A stretch of DNA of 5,808 nucleotides, from assembly GCA_030619345.1 (NCBI GenBank), contig JAUXBO010000172.1, forward strand, positions 1-5,808, given 5' to 3'. Source of the DNA: Candidatus Zixiibacteriota bacterium. Its GTDB lineage: Bacteria; Zixibacteria; MSB-5A5; GN15; FEB-12. This document shows positions 1 through 5,808 of the stretch, piece by piece. A program made the position numbers and the translations under genes. The notes below the pieces were generated by a model. It was not told the origin of the DNA, searched no databases, and saw only the letters and a list, made by a program, of their open reading frames with translations. Position 1 is the stretch's first letter; every line of letters begins with the position of its first letter.

Positions 1-1
1 C

Positions 2-139
2 AAGGCGGGACGCATTGACAAAATTGTGTCTGATGATCCGATAAAAACCCGAGCCAGATTGGCTTTGGTCTCTGCAGTGAAGACTGTAATAGCCGATGGC
101 CTTTACCTACTTGGTCTCAAAGCTCCGGAGAAAATGTAA
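2..139 (+). CDS. argS: Arginyl-tRNA synthetase, C-terminal end (partial)
   Basis: Only the last 45 codons are present; the gene runs off the left edge and ends with TAA at 137-139. The visible peptide includes RARLALVSAVKTVIADGLYL and ends LGLKAPEKM. This matches the very conserved end of the DALR anticodon-binding domain of class Ia arginyl-tRNA synthetases, where an R-LALV-AV--V---GL-LLG--APE-M pattern closes the protein. ArgRS charges tRNA-Arg with arginine in the cytoplasm; this helical segment helps form the domain that reads the anticodon. No catalytic motif lies in the window, so the call rests on this tail alone, but the pattern is distinctive. It ends 2 nt before tyrA, so argS may share a transcript with the aromatic cluster, although there is no functional link beyond amino acid metabolism. 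Confidence 0.88.
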   Translation, partial: KAGRIDKIVSDDPIKTRARLALVSAVKTVIADGLYLLGLKAPEKM

Positions 140-141
140 CT

Positions 142-993
142 ATGCCACAGCATGTTCGACAGATCACAATCTGCGGCTTTGGCCTCATTGGCGGCTGCAT
201 GGCGCTCGACTTCCAAAAGGGTGGTCCCAAGCGATCACCGGAGATTGTCGCCTTCGATCGCGCCGCAGTTCTGACCCGTCTGAAAAAAGATCGGCGGTTC
301 CGAGTGAAAACTGAAAGTAATCTCAAAAAAGCAATTCAAAACAGTGACGTAATCATTCTCGCCGCGCCTCATGTCGCCAATGAAAGTCTGCTCAAACGTC
401 TGGCCAAATTGAAAGACCTTTGCGACTGTCTAGTCGTTGATACCGGTGCCGTAAAACAACCTATCGCAAAGCTGGCTGCGTCACTAAAGTTTGGGGAAAA
501 GGTCCAGTTTATTGCTTCGCACCCGATGGCGGGTCGTGAACGTAAGGGATTTGAGAACTCAGATGATCGGCTGTTTGACAATCATGTCTGGTATCTTGAT
601 GATTCGATAGAACTCGACCGGACGAACAAAGCACGGCTGGACTGGATGGTTCAAAAACTTGGTGTTACTCCGGCTTTTATTTCGCCATCGATGCACGACG
701 AACTAGTCTCCGAGATTTCACACCTGCCGCAGCTGATCTCAACCGTTCTCGGGGCACAAATCAATCCTGATCTGATCCAGCTGGCTGGGCCGGGACTGTG
801 TTCCATGCTGCGTTTGTCCGGATCGCCATATTCGGTTTGGTCGGAAATAATCGACCAGAACCGAGCAGAGATAATAAAGGCGCTGGACACATTTGCTGAG
901 AACATCGCCACAGTGAAAAACATGATCAAGAAGAAGAAATCTCTACAGGAGATATTTGCTTCTGCAACCAGGAGTTATAAATGCTTATCGTAA
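142..993 (+). CDS. tyrA: Prephenate dehydrogenase (tyrosine branch)
   Basis: The 283-residue product should oxidatively decarboxylate prephenate to 4-hydroxyphenylpyruvate in tyrosine synthesis. The N-terminal Rossmann fold has GFGLIGG at residues 12-18, and Asp39 at the end of the second strand suggests NAD+ rather than NADP+. Downstream are DTGAVK (100-105), HPMAGRERKGFEN (127-139; catalytic-type His127) and EISHLPQ (191-197; His194). Arg224 in the MLRLS segment aligns with the prephenate-binding Arg of the Aquifex enzyme. The usual Ser of the D-GSVK motif is Ala103 here. The length fits a catalytic domain alone: there is no fused chorismate mutase and no C-terminal ACT domain. The ATG lies 2 nt after the argS stop; a GGAG at 127-130 is an acceptable but distant ribosome site (11 nt). 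The 3' end overlaps aroF by 13 nt. Arogenate specificity cannot be excluded from sequence alone. Confidence 0.93.
   Translation: MPQHVRQITICGFGLIGGCMALDFQKGGPKRSPEIVAFDRAAVLTRLKKDRRFRVKTESNLKKAIQNSDVIILAAPHVANESLLKRLAKLKDLCDCLVVDTGAVKQPIAKLAASLKFGEKVQFIASHPMAGRERKGFENSDDRLFDNHVWYLDDSIELDRTNKARLDWMVQKLGVTPAFISPSMHDELVSEISHLPQLISTVLGAQINPDLIQLAGPGLCSMLRLSGSPYSVWSEIIDQNRAEIIKALDTFAENIATVKNMIKKKKSLQEIFASATRSYKCLS
970..974 (+). promoter_or_regulatory. Ribosome binding site of aroF
   Basis: AGGAG lies 6 nt upstream of the ATG at 981, inside the end of tyrA. It is a near-ideal Shine-Dalgarno site and selects this ATG over the in-frame ATG at 993, which would remove the first beta strand of the regulatory domain. 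It also lets aroF be translated while tyrA is terminating (coupling). Confidence 0.7.
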
Positions 994-1997
994 TGGAAAG
1001 CAATGCCACGACCAAAATGGTGGAGAAAGTTTGCACCGAAATCGAGGGTATGGGACTCACGGCTCATCCGATGCCGGGTGCTGTTCGTACCGCTATCGGT
1101 GTCACCGGTAACAAAGCCCAGGTAGACTCTGATCGCGTCTTGTCCCTTCCCGGCGTTAAAGATATTATCCATGTTACCCAGTCTTACAAGTTGGTTAGCC
1201 GAGAATTTTACCCCGAAGACTCAATTGTTGATGTAGATGGAGTCAAAGTTGGAGGTAAGAATTTCGTGGTAATGGCCGGACCTTGCTCGGTCGAGAGTCG
1301 CGACCAGTGTTTTACTATCGCCGAGCACGTAACCAAAGCAGGGGCCACGATCTTTCGAGGTGGCGCCTACAAGCCGAGAACATCACCATACAGTTTTCAG
1401 GGACTAAAAGAAGAAGGTCTGGAGATTCTTGCAGCCGTGCGCGAGGAATTCAACCTGAAGATTGTGACCGAAGCGATTGACACTGAAGTAATCGATAAGG
1501 TCGCCCAGTACGCCGACATTATCCAGATCGGCGCTCGCAATATGCAGAACTATTCTTTGCTCAAGAAGGCTGGTCGAACGGATCGCGCCATACTTCTTAA
1601 GAGAGGGATGGCGGCGACACTCGAAGAATTTCTGTTGGCTGCCGAGTACATCATGTCCGAAGGAAACCGCAAAGTCATTCTGTGCGAGCGGGGCGTGCGT
1701 ACTTTTGCCGATCATACGCGAAACACGCTGGACCTCTCGGCCATTCCTTTTGTTAAGCGCAACAGCCATCTTCCAATTATCTCAGACCCAAGTCATGGAA
1801 CCGGACGCCGTGACAAAGTCCTTCCGCTATCCAGAGCATCTTTGGCTGTTGGAGCCGATGGCCTGATGGTTGAAGTCCATCACGATCCGGCCAAAGCTCT
1901 GTCCGATGGTCCACAGTCAATTACCCCGGACATGTTTGAACAACTAATGAACGACATGCGCAAAATCGCACCCGTTTTAGACAGGACTTGCTCGTGA
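981..1997 (+). CDS. aroF: DAHP synthase, type I beta with N-terminal regulatory domain
   Basis: This 338-residue enzyme condenses phosphoenolpyruvate with erythrose 4-phosphate to DAHP, the first and usually flux-controlling step of the shikimate pathway. Residues 1-70 form a ferredoxin-like (ACT-like) regulatory domain, followed by the linker YKLVSREFYPED (69-80) and a (beta/alpha)8 barrel. Barrel signatures are AGPCSVESR (99-107), GGAYKPRTSPYSFQG (127-141; PEP-binding), IQIGARNMQN (181-190), CERGVRTF (235-242) and SDPSHGTGRRD (268-278). The metal ligands are Cys102, His272, Glu298 and Asp309, the same numbers as in Thermotoga maritima DAHP synthase, so the two align essentially without gaps. 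In that family the N-terminal domain closes over the active site when tyrosine (or phenylalanine) binds; feedback control here is inferred. Position 31, an effector-contact site, is Met. The symbol aroF follows common use; aroG would also be given. It overlaps tyrA by 13 nt and aroA by 4 nt. Confidence 0.96.
   Translation: MLIVMESNATTKMVEKVCTEIEGMGLTAHPMPGAVRTAIGVTGNKAQVDSDRVLSLPGVKDIIHVTQSYKLVSREFYPEDSIVDVDGVKVGGKNFVVMAGPCSVESRDQCFTIAEHVTKAGATIFRGGAYKPRTSPYSFQGLKEEGLEILAAVREEFNLKIVTEAIDTEVIDKVAQYADIIQIGARNMQNYSLLKKAGRTDRAILLKRGMAATLEEFLLAAEYIMSEGNRKVILCERGVRTFADHTRNTLDLSAIPFVKRNSHLPIISDPSHGTGRRDKVLPLSRASLAVGADGLMVEVHHDPAKALSDGPQSITPDMFEQLMNDMRKIAPVLDRTCS
1983..1986 (+). promoter_or_regulatory. 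Ribosome binding site deciding the aroA start
   Basis: AGGA lies 7 nt upstream of the GTG at 1994 but only 1 nt upstream of the in-frame TTG at 1988. Normal spacing therefore favours GTG 1994, which also makes a standard GTGA stop-start overlap with aroF. Confidence 0.55.
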
Positions 1998-3337
1998 ATC
2001 GAGAGCTTTCTCCGGCCCGACGAATAGGCGGGACAATTGTAGTACCGGGTGACAAATCAATCGCGCACCGTGCAGCCCTGCTCTCTATCCTGGCCAGTTC
2101 ACCAATTGAGGTAATTAATTTTCCTGACAACGCTGATTGTCTTTCTTCGCTTAAGGCTGCCGAGAGCCTTGGAGTCAAAGTTGCAAAGGAATCGAACAAG
2201 CTGGTTTTTACTCCACCGGATTCCCTGAGCCCTGATCCTGAGACAACGGTCGACTGCGGAAACTCTGGAACTACAGCGCGACTTTTATCTGGTATTGTTG
2301 CCGGTACAGAGATAGAACTCACCATTACGGGGGATGAATCTTTGCAATCAAGACCGATGAAGCGGATTATCGATCCGCTCACTGAGATGGGTGCAGAGTT
2401 TTTCTGCGAAGATGGGCGACTACCTATGAGAATCAGGGGACACAAACTCCTGCCGTTTGAATATCGACTTCCGGTTGCTTCGGCACAGGTCAAATCGGCC
2501 GTGCTGTTGGCGGGACTGGCTTCGAACTGCACCGTCGCAGTCCAGGAAGAAATTGTAACCCGCAATCATACGGAACTAATGATGCAGCATCTGGGAAAAG
2601 GCGTCGAGATTAGAAAAATCACACCGGTGCCGGTTCAGGATCCGCTTGATCCACGCAAAAAGAAGATGCAGATGCCGGAGCCGTTCAAACGAGAGACACA
2701 TCTGACCTCGCAAACTCGGATTACGGGGGGAACTATAGATATTCCCGGTGATATGTCGACTGCGGCTTTCTTTTTTGCTGCCGCTGCGATTTCCGGCGAG
2801 ACTATCACGGTTGAGAATATCGGACTTAACCCGACTCGGACCGCCTTCCTGGATTATCTAAAGTTAATTGGCTGCAAGGTTGTGATTGAAAATAAAGTGA
2901 CGATCTCTGGCGAGCCGCGCGGAACGGTCACGGTAACCGGTGGCAAACTGAGCCATAGAAAAATATCCGGTAGTATGACGGTAGCTTTGATCGATGAAAT
3001 CCCAATCATCGCGGTTGTGGCCGCTTTCGCCTCCGGCACTACCGTTATTCGCGATGCCGCAGAATTGCGGGTCAAAGAGTCTGATCGGCTGGCTGCTGTC
3101 GCCGAGAACCTTAGCCGCATGGGTGTCAAACACGGAATACTGGAAGATGGAATCGCGGTCGAGGGAGGTCACGAATTCACCGGCGCTGATTTTGTTTCTT
3201 ATGGCGACCATCGGATCGCAATGGCCTTTTCAATAGCATCGCTGTTTCTTGTCGGACATTCAACTATTGATGACGCTGAGTGTGTTAATATTTCCTGTCC
3301 GACTTTTTACGATATTCTTGACCAGATCAAACAGTAA
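1994..3337 (+). CDS. aroA: EPSP synthase (3-phosphoshikimate 1-carboxyvinyltransferase), class II-like
   Basis: The 447-residue product transfers the enolpyruvyl group of PEP to shikimate 3-phosphate, the sixth step of the pathway. Signatures from the GTG start: VPGDKSIAHRAALL (17-30), GNSGTTARLLSG (89-100), SLQSRPMKR (116-124), ASAQVKSAVLLAGL (162-175), RNHTE (190-194), NPTR (279-282), DEIPII (334-339; Asp334 is the catalytic acid-type residue), AELRVKESDR (356-365) and GDHRIAM (404-410). The combination GDKS, SAQxK, RxHxE and NxTR is typical of class II (Bacillus/CP4-like) enzymes rather than the E. coli class. The Gly of GNSGTT is retained, so glyphosate response cannot be inferred. Two oddities: the RHxE-to-PGD segment is about 24 residues longer than in Bacillus subtilis, and the usual IPxLIDE reads TVALIDE. 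An in-frame TTG at 1988 would add two residues; GTG is preferred for ribosome-site spacing. aroE follows after 8 nt. Confidence 0.95.
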   Translation: MNRELSPARRIGGTIVVPGDKSIAHRAALLSILASSPIEVINFPDNADCLSSLKAAESLGVKVAKESNKLVFTPPDSLSPDPETTVDCGNSGTTARLLSGIVAGTEIELTITGDESLQSRPMKRIIDPLTEMGAEFFCEDGRLPMRIRGHKLLPFEYRLPVASAQVKSAVLLAGLASNCTVAVQEEIVTRNHTELMMQHLGKGVEIRKITPVPVQDPLDPRKKKMQMPEPFKRETHLTSQTRITGGTIDIPGDMSTAAFFFAAAAISGETITVENIGLNPTRTAFLDYLKLIGCKVVIENKVTISGEPRGTVTVTGGKLSHRKISGSMTVALIDEIPIIAVVAAFASGTTVIRDAAELRVKESDRLAAVAENLSRMGVKHGILEDGIAVEGGHEFTGADFVSYGDHRIAMAFSIASLFLVGHSTIDDAECVNISCPTFYDILDQIKQ

Positions 3338-3345
3338 CAGATAAG

Positions 3346-4182
3346 ATGAAATTCGGATTACTGGGACATAATATCGCTTATTCGCGCACACCCGCGATCT
3401 TTGAGGCCATTTTCGAGGAGTCGGGTATTGTAGGGGAGACGAAGATATTTGATATTGCTCCCAATGTGTTTGATTCGTTCACAAGCAGACTCAAGCAGCA
3501 GGACCTCTCCGGTATGTCGGTGACTATTCCATACAAGCAGCGTGTAATCTCTTGTATGGATCATGTTGACCCCGATGCGGCCGGACTCGGCGCGGTCAAT
3601 TCGATCCACTTTCATGACGGACGGCTCAAAGGTTATAACACGGACGTGGTCGGATTTGGCCTGCCACTGTTGGATATAGTGAACAAGTTGGCGGATAAAT
3701 CCGTATGTATAATTGGAGCCGGTGGAGCTGCTAAAGCGGCTATCTACTTTCTTTCTACTCGACTTGGGTTGAGGTCATTTACAATTTTAGGACGTGATTC
3801 GGAAAAGCTGACTATCTTTACCGAAGAGATGGCACGTCTGGTTGCATCAATCGAAATACAATACACCCAAATGGATGTAGATGTGAGGGAATTGAATCCC
3901 GATAATATCTGTATGATAGTGAATTGTTCCCCACTCGGCGGCCCTAACATGCCCAAATCTCGGCTGGACTGGGATTGGTTGCGGTTTGACCCCGGCACGA
4001 TCTATTACGACACCAATTACAATGCGGACAATCGCATAGTTCACGAAGCGGCCGAAGCTGGTTTGGCCACAATCGACGGTTCCACAATGCTGATCGGTCA
4101 GGCGATAGAGTCATTTAGAATCTGGACCGGGTATGAGATTCCCTTTGGGTCGATCTACAACCGCATCTTTGGAGAAAACTGA
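3346..4182 (+). CDS. aroE: Shikimate dehydrogenase (NADP+)
   Basis: The 278-residue product reduces 3-dehydroshikimate to shikimate. The N-terminal substrate domain begins GLLGHNIAYSRTPAIFEAIF (4-23), with Ser13 and Thr15 at the shikimate-binding positions. It continues with GMSVTIPYK (56-64; catalytic Lys64), GAVNSI (82-87; Asn85) and GYNTDVVGFG (96-105; catalytic Asp100). The nucleotide domain has GAGGAAKAA (124-132) and a phosphate-loop Arg150 in LGRDSEK, consistent with NADPH. NCSPLGG (193-199) replaces the common N-TP-GM, and TMLIGQAIESFRIWTG (247-262) is the standard C-terminal helix that closes the site. Length matches AroE rather than YdiB or a dehydratase fusion. It starts 8 nt after aroA with only a weak purine stretch (AGATAAG) before the ATG, so its translation may depend on ribosomes arriving from aroA. 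Motifs are complete but several side positions diverge. Confidence 0.93.
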   Translation: MKFGLLGHNIAYSRTPAIFEAIFEESGIVGETKIFDIAPNVFDSFTSRLKQQDLSGMSVTIPYKQRVISCMDHVDPDAAGLGAVNSIHFHDGRLKGYNTDVVGFGLPLLDIVNKLADKSVCIIGAGGAAKAAIYFLSTRLGLRSFTILGRDSEKLTIFTEEMARLVASIEIQYTQMDVDVRELNPDNICMIVNCSPLGGPNMPKSRLDWDWLRFDPGTIYYDTNYNADNRIVHEAAEAGLATIDGSTMLIGQAIESFRIWTGYEIPFGSIYNRIFGEN

Positions 4183-4185
4183 AAG

Positions 4186-4728
4186 GTGGGACCTATTAAA
4201 GGAAGTCGCCGCAGTGTTTTTCTGATCGGGTTCTCCGGCTGCGGAAAATCAACAATCGGACCTCGTTTGGCCCATCGCCTGAAGTTCGATTTCCATGACA
4301 CGGACTTGCTGATAGAGAAGCAATGCCGAAAGAGTATCGCGCAGCTGTTCAAAGAGGAGGGGGAGACTCGGTTTCGAGAATTGGAAGCGGAGATCATTCG
4401 GACACTGAGTGGTGGAAATAAGCCGATGGTTGTCGCGCTGGGAGGGGGAGCTTTTCAGAAAAAAGTAAACCGAGACTTAATTGCAAGTACTGGTGTGACA
4501 GTTTATCTTAGTTGCTCTGTCCGCAAACTGGCCCGTCGTCTGCGTCAGACAACTGATCGTCCCCTGGTATCTGGCAAAAACATGAATGAGCAAATAAAAT
4601 CGTTGCTAAAACAACGCGTACACAATTATCGTAAGGCCGACCTGATTTGCTCGACCAGCGAGCGATCCGTTGCTGAATCCGTAACCAGACTGATAAAACT
4701 ACTGAAAGGGTTTGATGCCGAACGTTAA
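4186..4728 (+). CDS. aroK: Shikimate kinase
   Basis: The 180-residue P-loop kinase phosphorylates shikimate at the 3-hydroxyl using ATP. The Walker A loop is GFSGCGKST (15-23). DTD (38-40) supplies the Mg/shikimate aspartates, FRELE (63-67) carries the shikimate-binding Arg64, and LGGGAF (85-90) is the substrate/Walker-B region. The LID segment with DRPLVSG (124-130; Arg125) and RVHNYRKADL (144-153; Arg144) completes the active site. Length is close to the usual 165-180. The Gly normally found in the GRSI-type segment is Arg48 (CRKSI). The start is GTG: an in-frame TGA at 4180-4182 (the aroE stop) blocks upstream extension, and no ATG precedes the P-loop. GGAG at 4171-4174 lies 11 nt away. 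The gap to aroE is 3 nt and the 3' end overlaps aroB by 14 nt, an arrangement common for aroK-aroB pairs. Confidence 0.93.
   Translation: MGPIKGSRRSVFLIGFSGCGKSTIGPRLAHRLKFDFHDTDLLIEKQCRKSIAQLFKEEGETRFRELEAEIIRTLSGGNKPMVVALGGGAFQKKVNRDLIASTGVTVYLSCSVRKLARRLRQTTDRPLVSGKNMNEQIKSLLKQRVHNYRKADLICSTSERSVAESVTRLIKLLKGFDAER
4705..4710 (+). promoter_or_regulatory. Ribosome binding site of aroB
   Basis: AAAGGG ends 4 nt before the ATG at 4715, within the last codons of aroK. The adjacent in-frame TTG at 4712 would leave only 1 nt of spacing, so ATG 4715 is chosen as the start. Confidence 0.45.
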
Positions 4729-5797
4729 AGTGAATCTCGGACCCAGGTCATATACCGTCCTGGTAGGTGCGGGTGTTACTGACAAACTGCCCGGACTAAT
4801 CTCAAAGCATACGCCTGAGGGGCGGCTGTTCGTAATCTATGATTCCGGATTCTATGCTCTTCACGGGCATAAACTGTCGAAGTTCCTAAAGTCTTCGATA
4901 GGAAAGACTCACGAGTTGACAATTCCTGTTTCAGAAAGACTTAAGTCACAAAAAACGTTGGATCAGATTATCGACTATTTGCTCAGTGAGAGAATCAGCC
5001 GGTCGGACTTAATTCTCGCTTGTGGCGGCGGGATCATCTCAGATTTGGTTGGCTTTGCCGCATCATCGGTTCTTCGCGGCGTGAGGTGGGGCATTGTATC
5101 GAGTACGCTGCTGGGCATGGTCGATGCCGCTATTGGCGGCAAAACCGGTCTGAATCATAAGCAGGGGAAAAACCTTGTCGGTGCCTTCTGGCAGCCGTCA
5201 TTTGTGATTTGTGATCTAAACCATCTTGGCACGCTCTCCGACCGCCATTTTATGGCCGGAATGGGAGAAGTGGTCAAGTATGCGGGACTGGTTGGTGGCC
5301 GCATGCTCGAAGATTGTCGCAGTTTTCTGGATAGCGAGCCACATGCAGTTGACAAAATCACTGACCGCTTAGTTGCTCAATCTGTACGATATAAAGCCGA
5401 TATAGTATCTAAAGACGAGACCGAGGGAAGACTGCGGATGGTCCTGAATTTCGGCCACACTTTTGGGCATGCCATAGAACGATGCTTGAATTATCGCGGC
5501 TTGCTGCACGGCGAAGCCGTGTTGATCGGACTTCTTGGCGCCATCGAATTGAGCAGGCTGGTGAGGAAACCGAATGTTGGCTCACTTGCCGAATACGAGC
5601 AGATAGTGCTACGTTATGTACAGGTTCTTCCAAAACGGAAGCTGAGAACGAAAGAGTTGATTGAAGCCATGAGTACTGACAAGAAGCGAGGCGGCCGTGG
5701 CAACCGCTTCATTCTGCTTGACCGACCGGGGAAACCGGTTATAATTGAAAACGTCAGCAAACAGATTATCGGGCGAGCGGTGGAAGTCGGATCGTAG
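4715..5797 (+). CDS. aroB: 3-dehydroquinate synthase
   Basis: The 360-residue NAD+- and metal-dependent enzyme converts DAHP to 3-dehydroquinate, the second step. The N-terminal NAD-binding half contains ACGGGIISDLVGFAAS (102-117), STLLGMVDAAIGGKTGLNH (130-148) and GKNLVGAFWQP (151-161). The metal-binding half has GMGEVVKYA (182-190; ligand Glu185, Lys188), LNFGHTFGHAIE (244-255; ligand His248) and LLHGEAV (263-269; ligand His265). All three expected metal ligands and the GGKTG and GKN substrate motifs are present, and the length is typical. Small departures from the consensus are VSSTLL for VPTTLL, and AA where VDSS or VDAS is usual. It overlaps aroK by 14 nt, suggesting coupled synthesis. 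The family also includes 2-deoxy-scyllo-inosose and aminoDHQ synthases, but the operon context makes the shikimate enzyme by far the best reading. Confidence 0.95.
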   Translation: MPNVKVNLGPRSYTVLVGAGVTDKLPGLISKHTPEGRLFVIYDSGFYALHGHKLSKFLKSSIGKTHELTIPVSERLKSQKTLDQIIDYLLSERISRSDLILACGGGIISDLVGFAASSVLRGVRWGIVSSTLLGMVDAAIGGKTGLNHKQGKNLVGAFWQPSFVICDLNHLGTLSDRHFMAGMGEVVKYAGLVGGRMLEDCRSFLDSEPHAVDKITDRLVAQSVRYKADIVSKDETEGRLRMVLNFGHTFGHAIERCLNYRGLLHGEAVLIGLLGAIELSRLVRKPNVGSLAEYEQIVLRYVQVLPKRKLRTKELIEAMSTDKKRGGRGNRFILLDRPGKPVIIENVSKQIIGRAVEVGS

Positions 5798-5799
5798 CC

Positions 5800-5808
5800 A
5801 TGTCGTTC
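5800..5808 (+). CDS. Possible start of the next cluster gene (partial)
   Basis: ATG TCG TTC (Met-Ser-Phe) begins 2 nt after the aroB stop and is cut by the window edge. The spacing matches the other junctions, and a GGA at 5789-5791 could serve as a weak ribosome site. Three codons cannot identify a product. By pathway logic the missing dehydroquinase (aroQ or aroD) or chorismate synthase (aroC) would fit, but that is a guess. Confidence 0.35.

Noticed and set aside
15..45. TTGACA at 15-20 followed by GATAAA at 40-45, resembling a sigma-70 promoter before tyrA
   Set aside because: The -35 box is perfect, but the spacer is 19 nt and the -10 box matches only 4 of 6; it lies in conserved argS coding sequence. 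A 5'-end map showing a start near 52 would revive it.
96..314. Plus-strand ORF of 72 codons across the argS end and tyrA start
   Set aside because: Out of frame with both neighbours, which carry clear family motifs; no recognisable product.
1404..1769. Minus-strand ORF of 121 codons inside aroF
   Set aside because: Antisense to the conserved DAHP synthase barrel; no recognisable motif or ribosome site.
1921..2565. Long minus-strand ORF of 214 codons opposite the end of aroF and the start of aroA
   Set aside because: It lies wholly antisense to two genes with full family motifs, its product resembles no family I know, and its Ser/Arg-rich composition is typical of a shadow frame.
2864..3211. 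Minus-strand ORFs opposite the C-terminal half of aroA
   Set aside because: Overlapping antisense frames opposite strongly conserved EPSP synthase motifs; best read as shadows.
3338..3345. Search for an attenuator or terminator in the aroA-aroE gap
   Set aside because: The gap is 8 nt with no room for a hairpin; no other gap between complete genes is longer.

Overview
The window is a tightly packed, single-strand (+) cluster of aromatic amino acid biosynthesis genes. It opens with the last 45 codons of an arginyl-tRNA synthetase gene (argS). Six complete genes follow: tyrA (prephenate dehydrogenase), aroF (DAHP synthase, type I beta), aroA (EPSP synthase, class II-like), aroE (shikimate dehydrogenase), aroK (shikimate kinase) and aroB (3-dehydroquinate synthase). 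The first three codons of another possible gene sit at the right edge. Nothing suggests mobile elements, RNA genes, CRISPR, repeats or terminators. The longest gap between complete genes is 8 bases, so there is no intergenic stretch to describe.

Layout: argS end (2-139), tyrA (142-993), aroF (981-1997), aroA (1994-3337), aroE (3346-4182), aroK (4186-4728), aroB (4715-5797), next ORF (from 5800). Three junctions overlap: tyrA/aroF by 13 nt, aroF/aroA by a GTGA 4-nt overlap, and aroK/aroB by 14 nt. The other junctions are 2, 8, 3 and 2 nt. This is the signature of one polycistronic unit with translational coupling. No promoter can be supported inside the window, so the transcript probably starts upstream, in or before argS.

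Pathway logic: AroF makes DAHP from PEP and erythrose 4-phosphate, and AroB cyclises it to 3-dehydroquinate. The dehydratase step (AroD or AroQ) is not in the window. AroE reduces dehydroshikimate to shikimate, AroK phosphorylates it and AroA adds PEP to give EPSP. Chorismate synthase (AroC), chorismate mutase and prephenate dehydratase are also not in the window. TyrA acts beyond chorismate, committing prephenate to tyrosine. Five of the seven common-pathway steps plus one tyrosine-branch step are therefore present, and feedback control most likely acts through the N-terminal regulatory domain of AroF.

Organism: a bacterium with roughly balanced base composition. The genes resemble those of deep-branching or Gram-negative non-proteobacterial lineages. 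The type I beta DAHP synthase aligns without gaps to the Thermotoga maritima enzyme as I recall it, and the gene order resembles the Thermotoga aro cluster. The phylum cannot be fixed from this sequence alone; a candidate phylum of the FCB group is one guess. I see no new system here. The points worth a second look are residue-level: a Ser-to-Ala change in TyrA, an altered effector-pocket residue in AroF, and a ~24-residue insertion in AroA.
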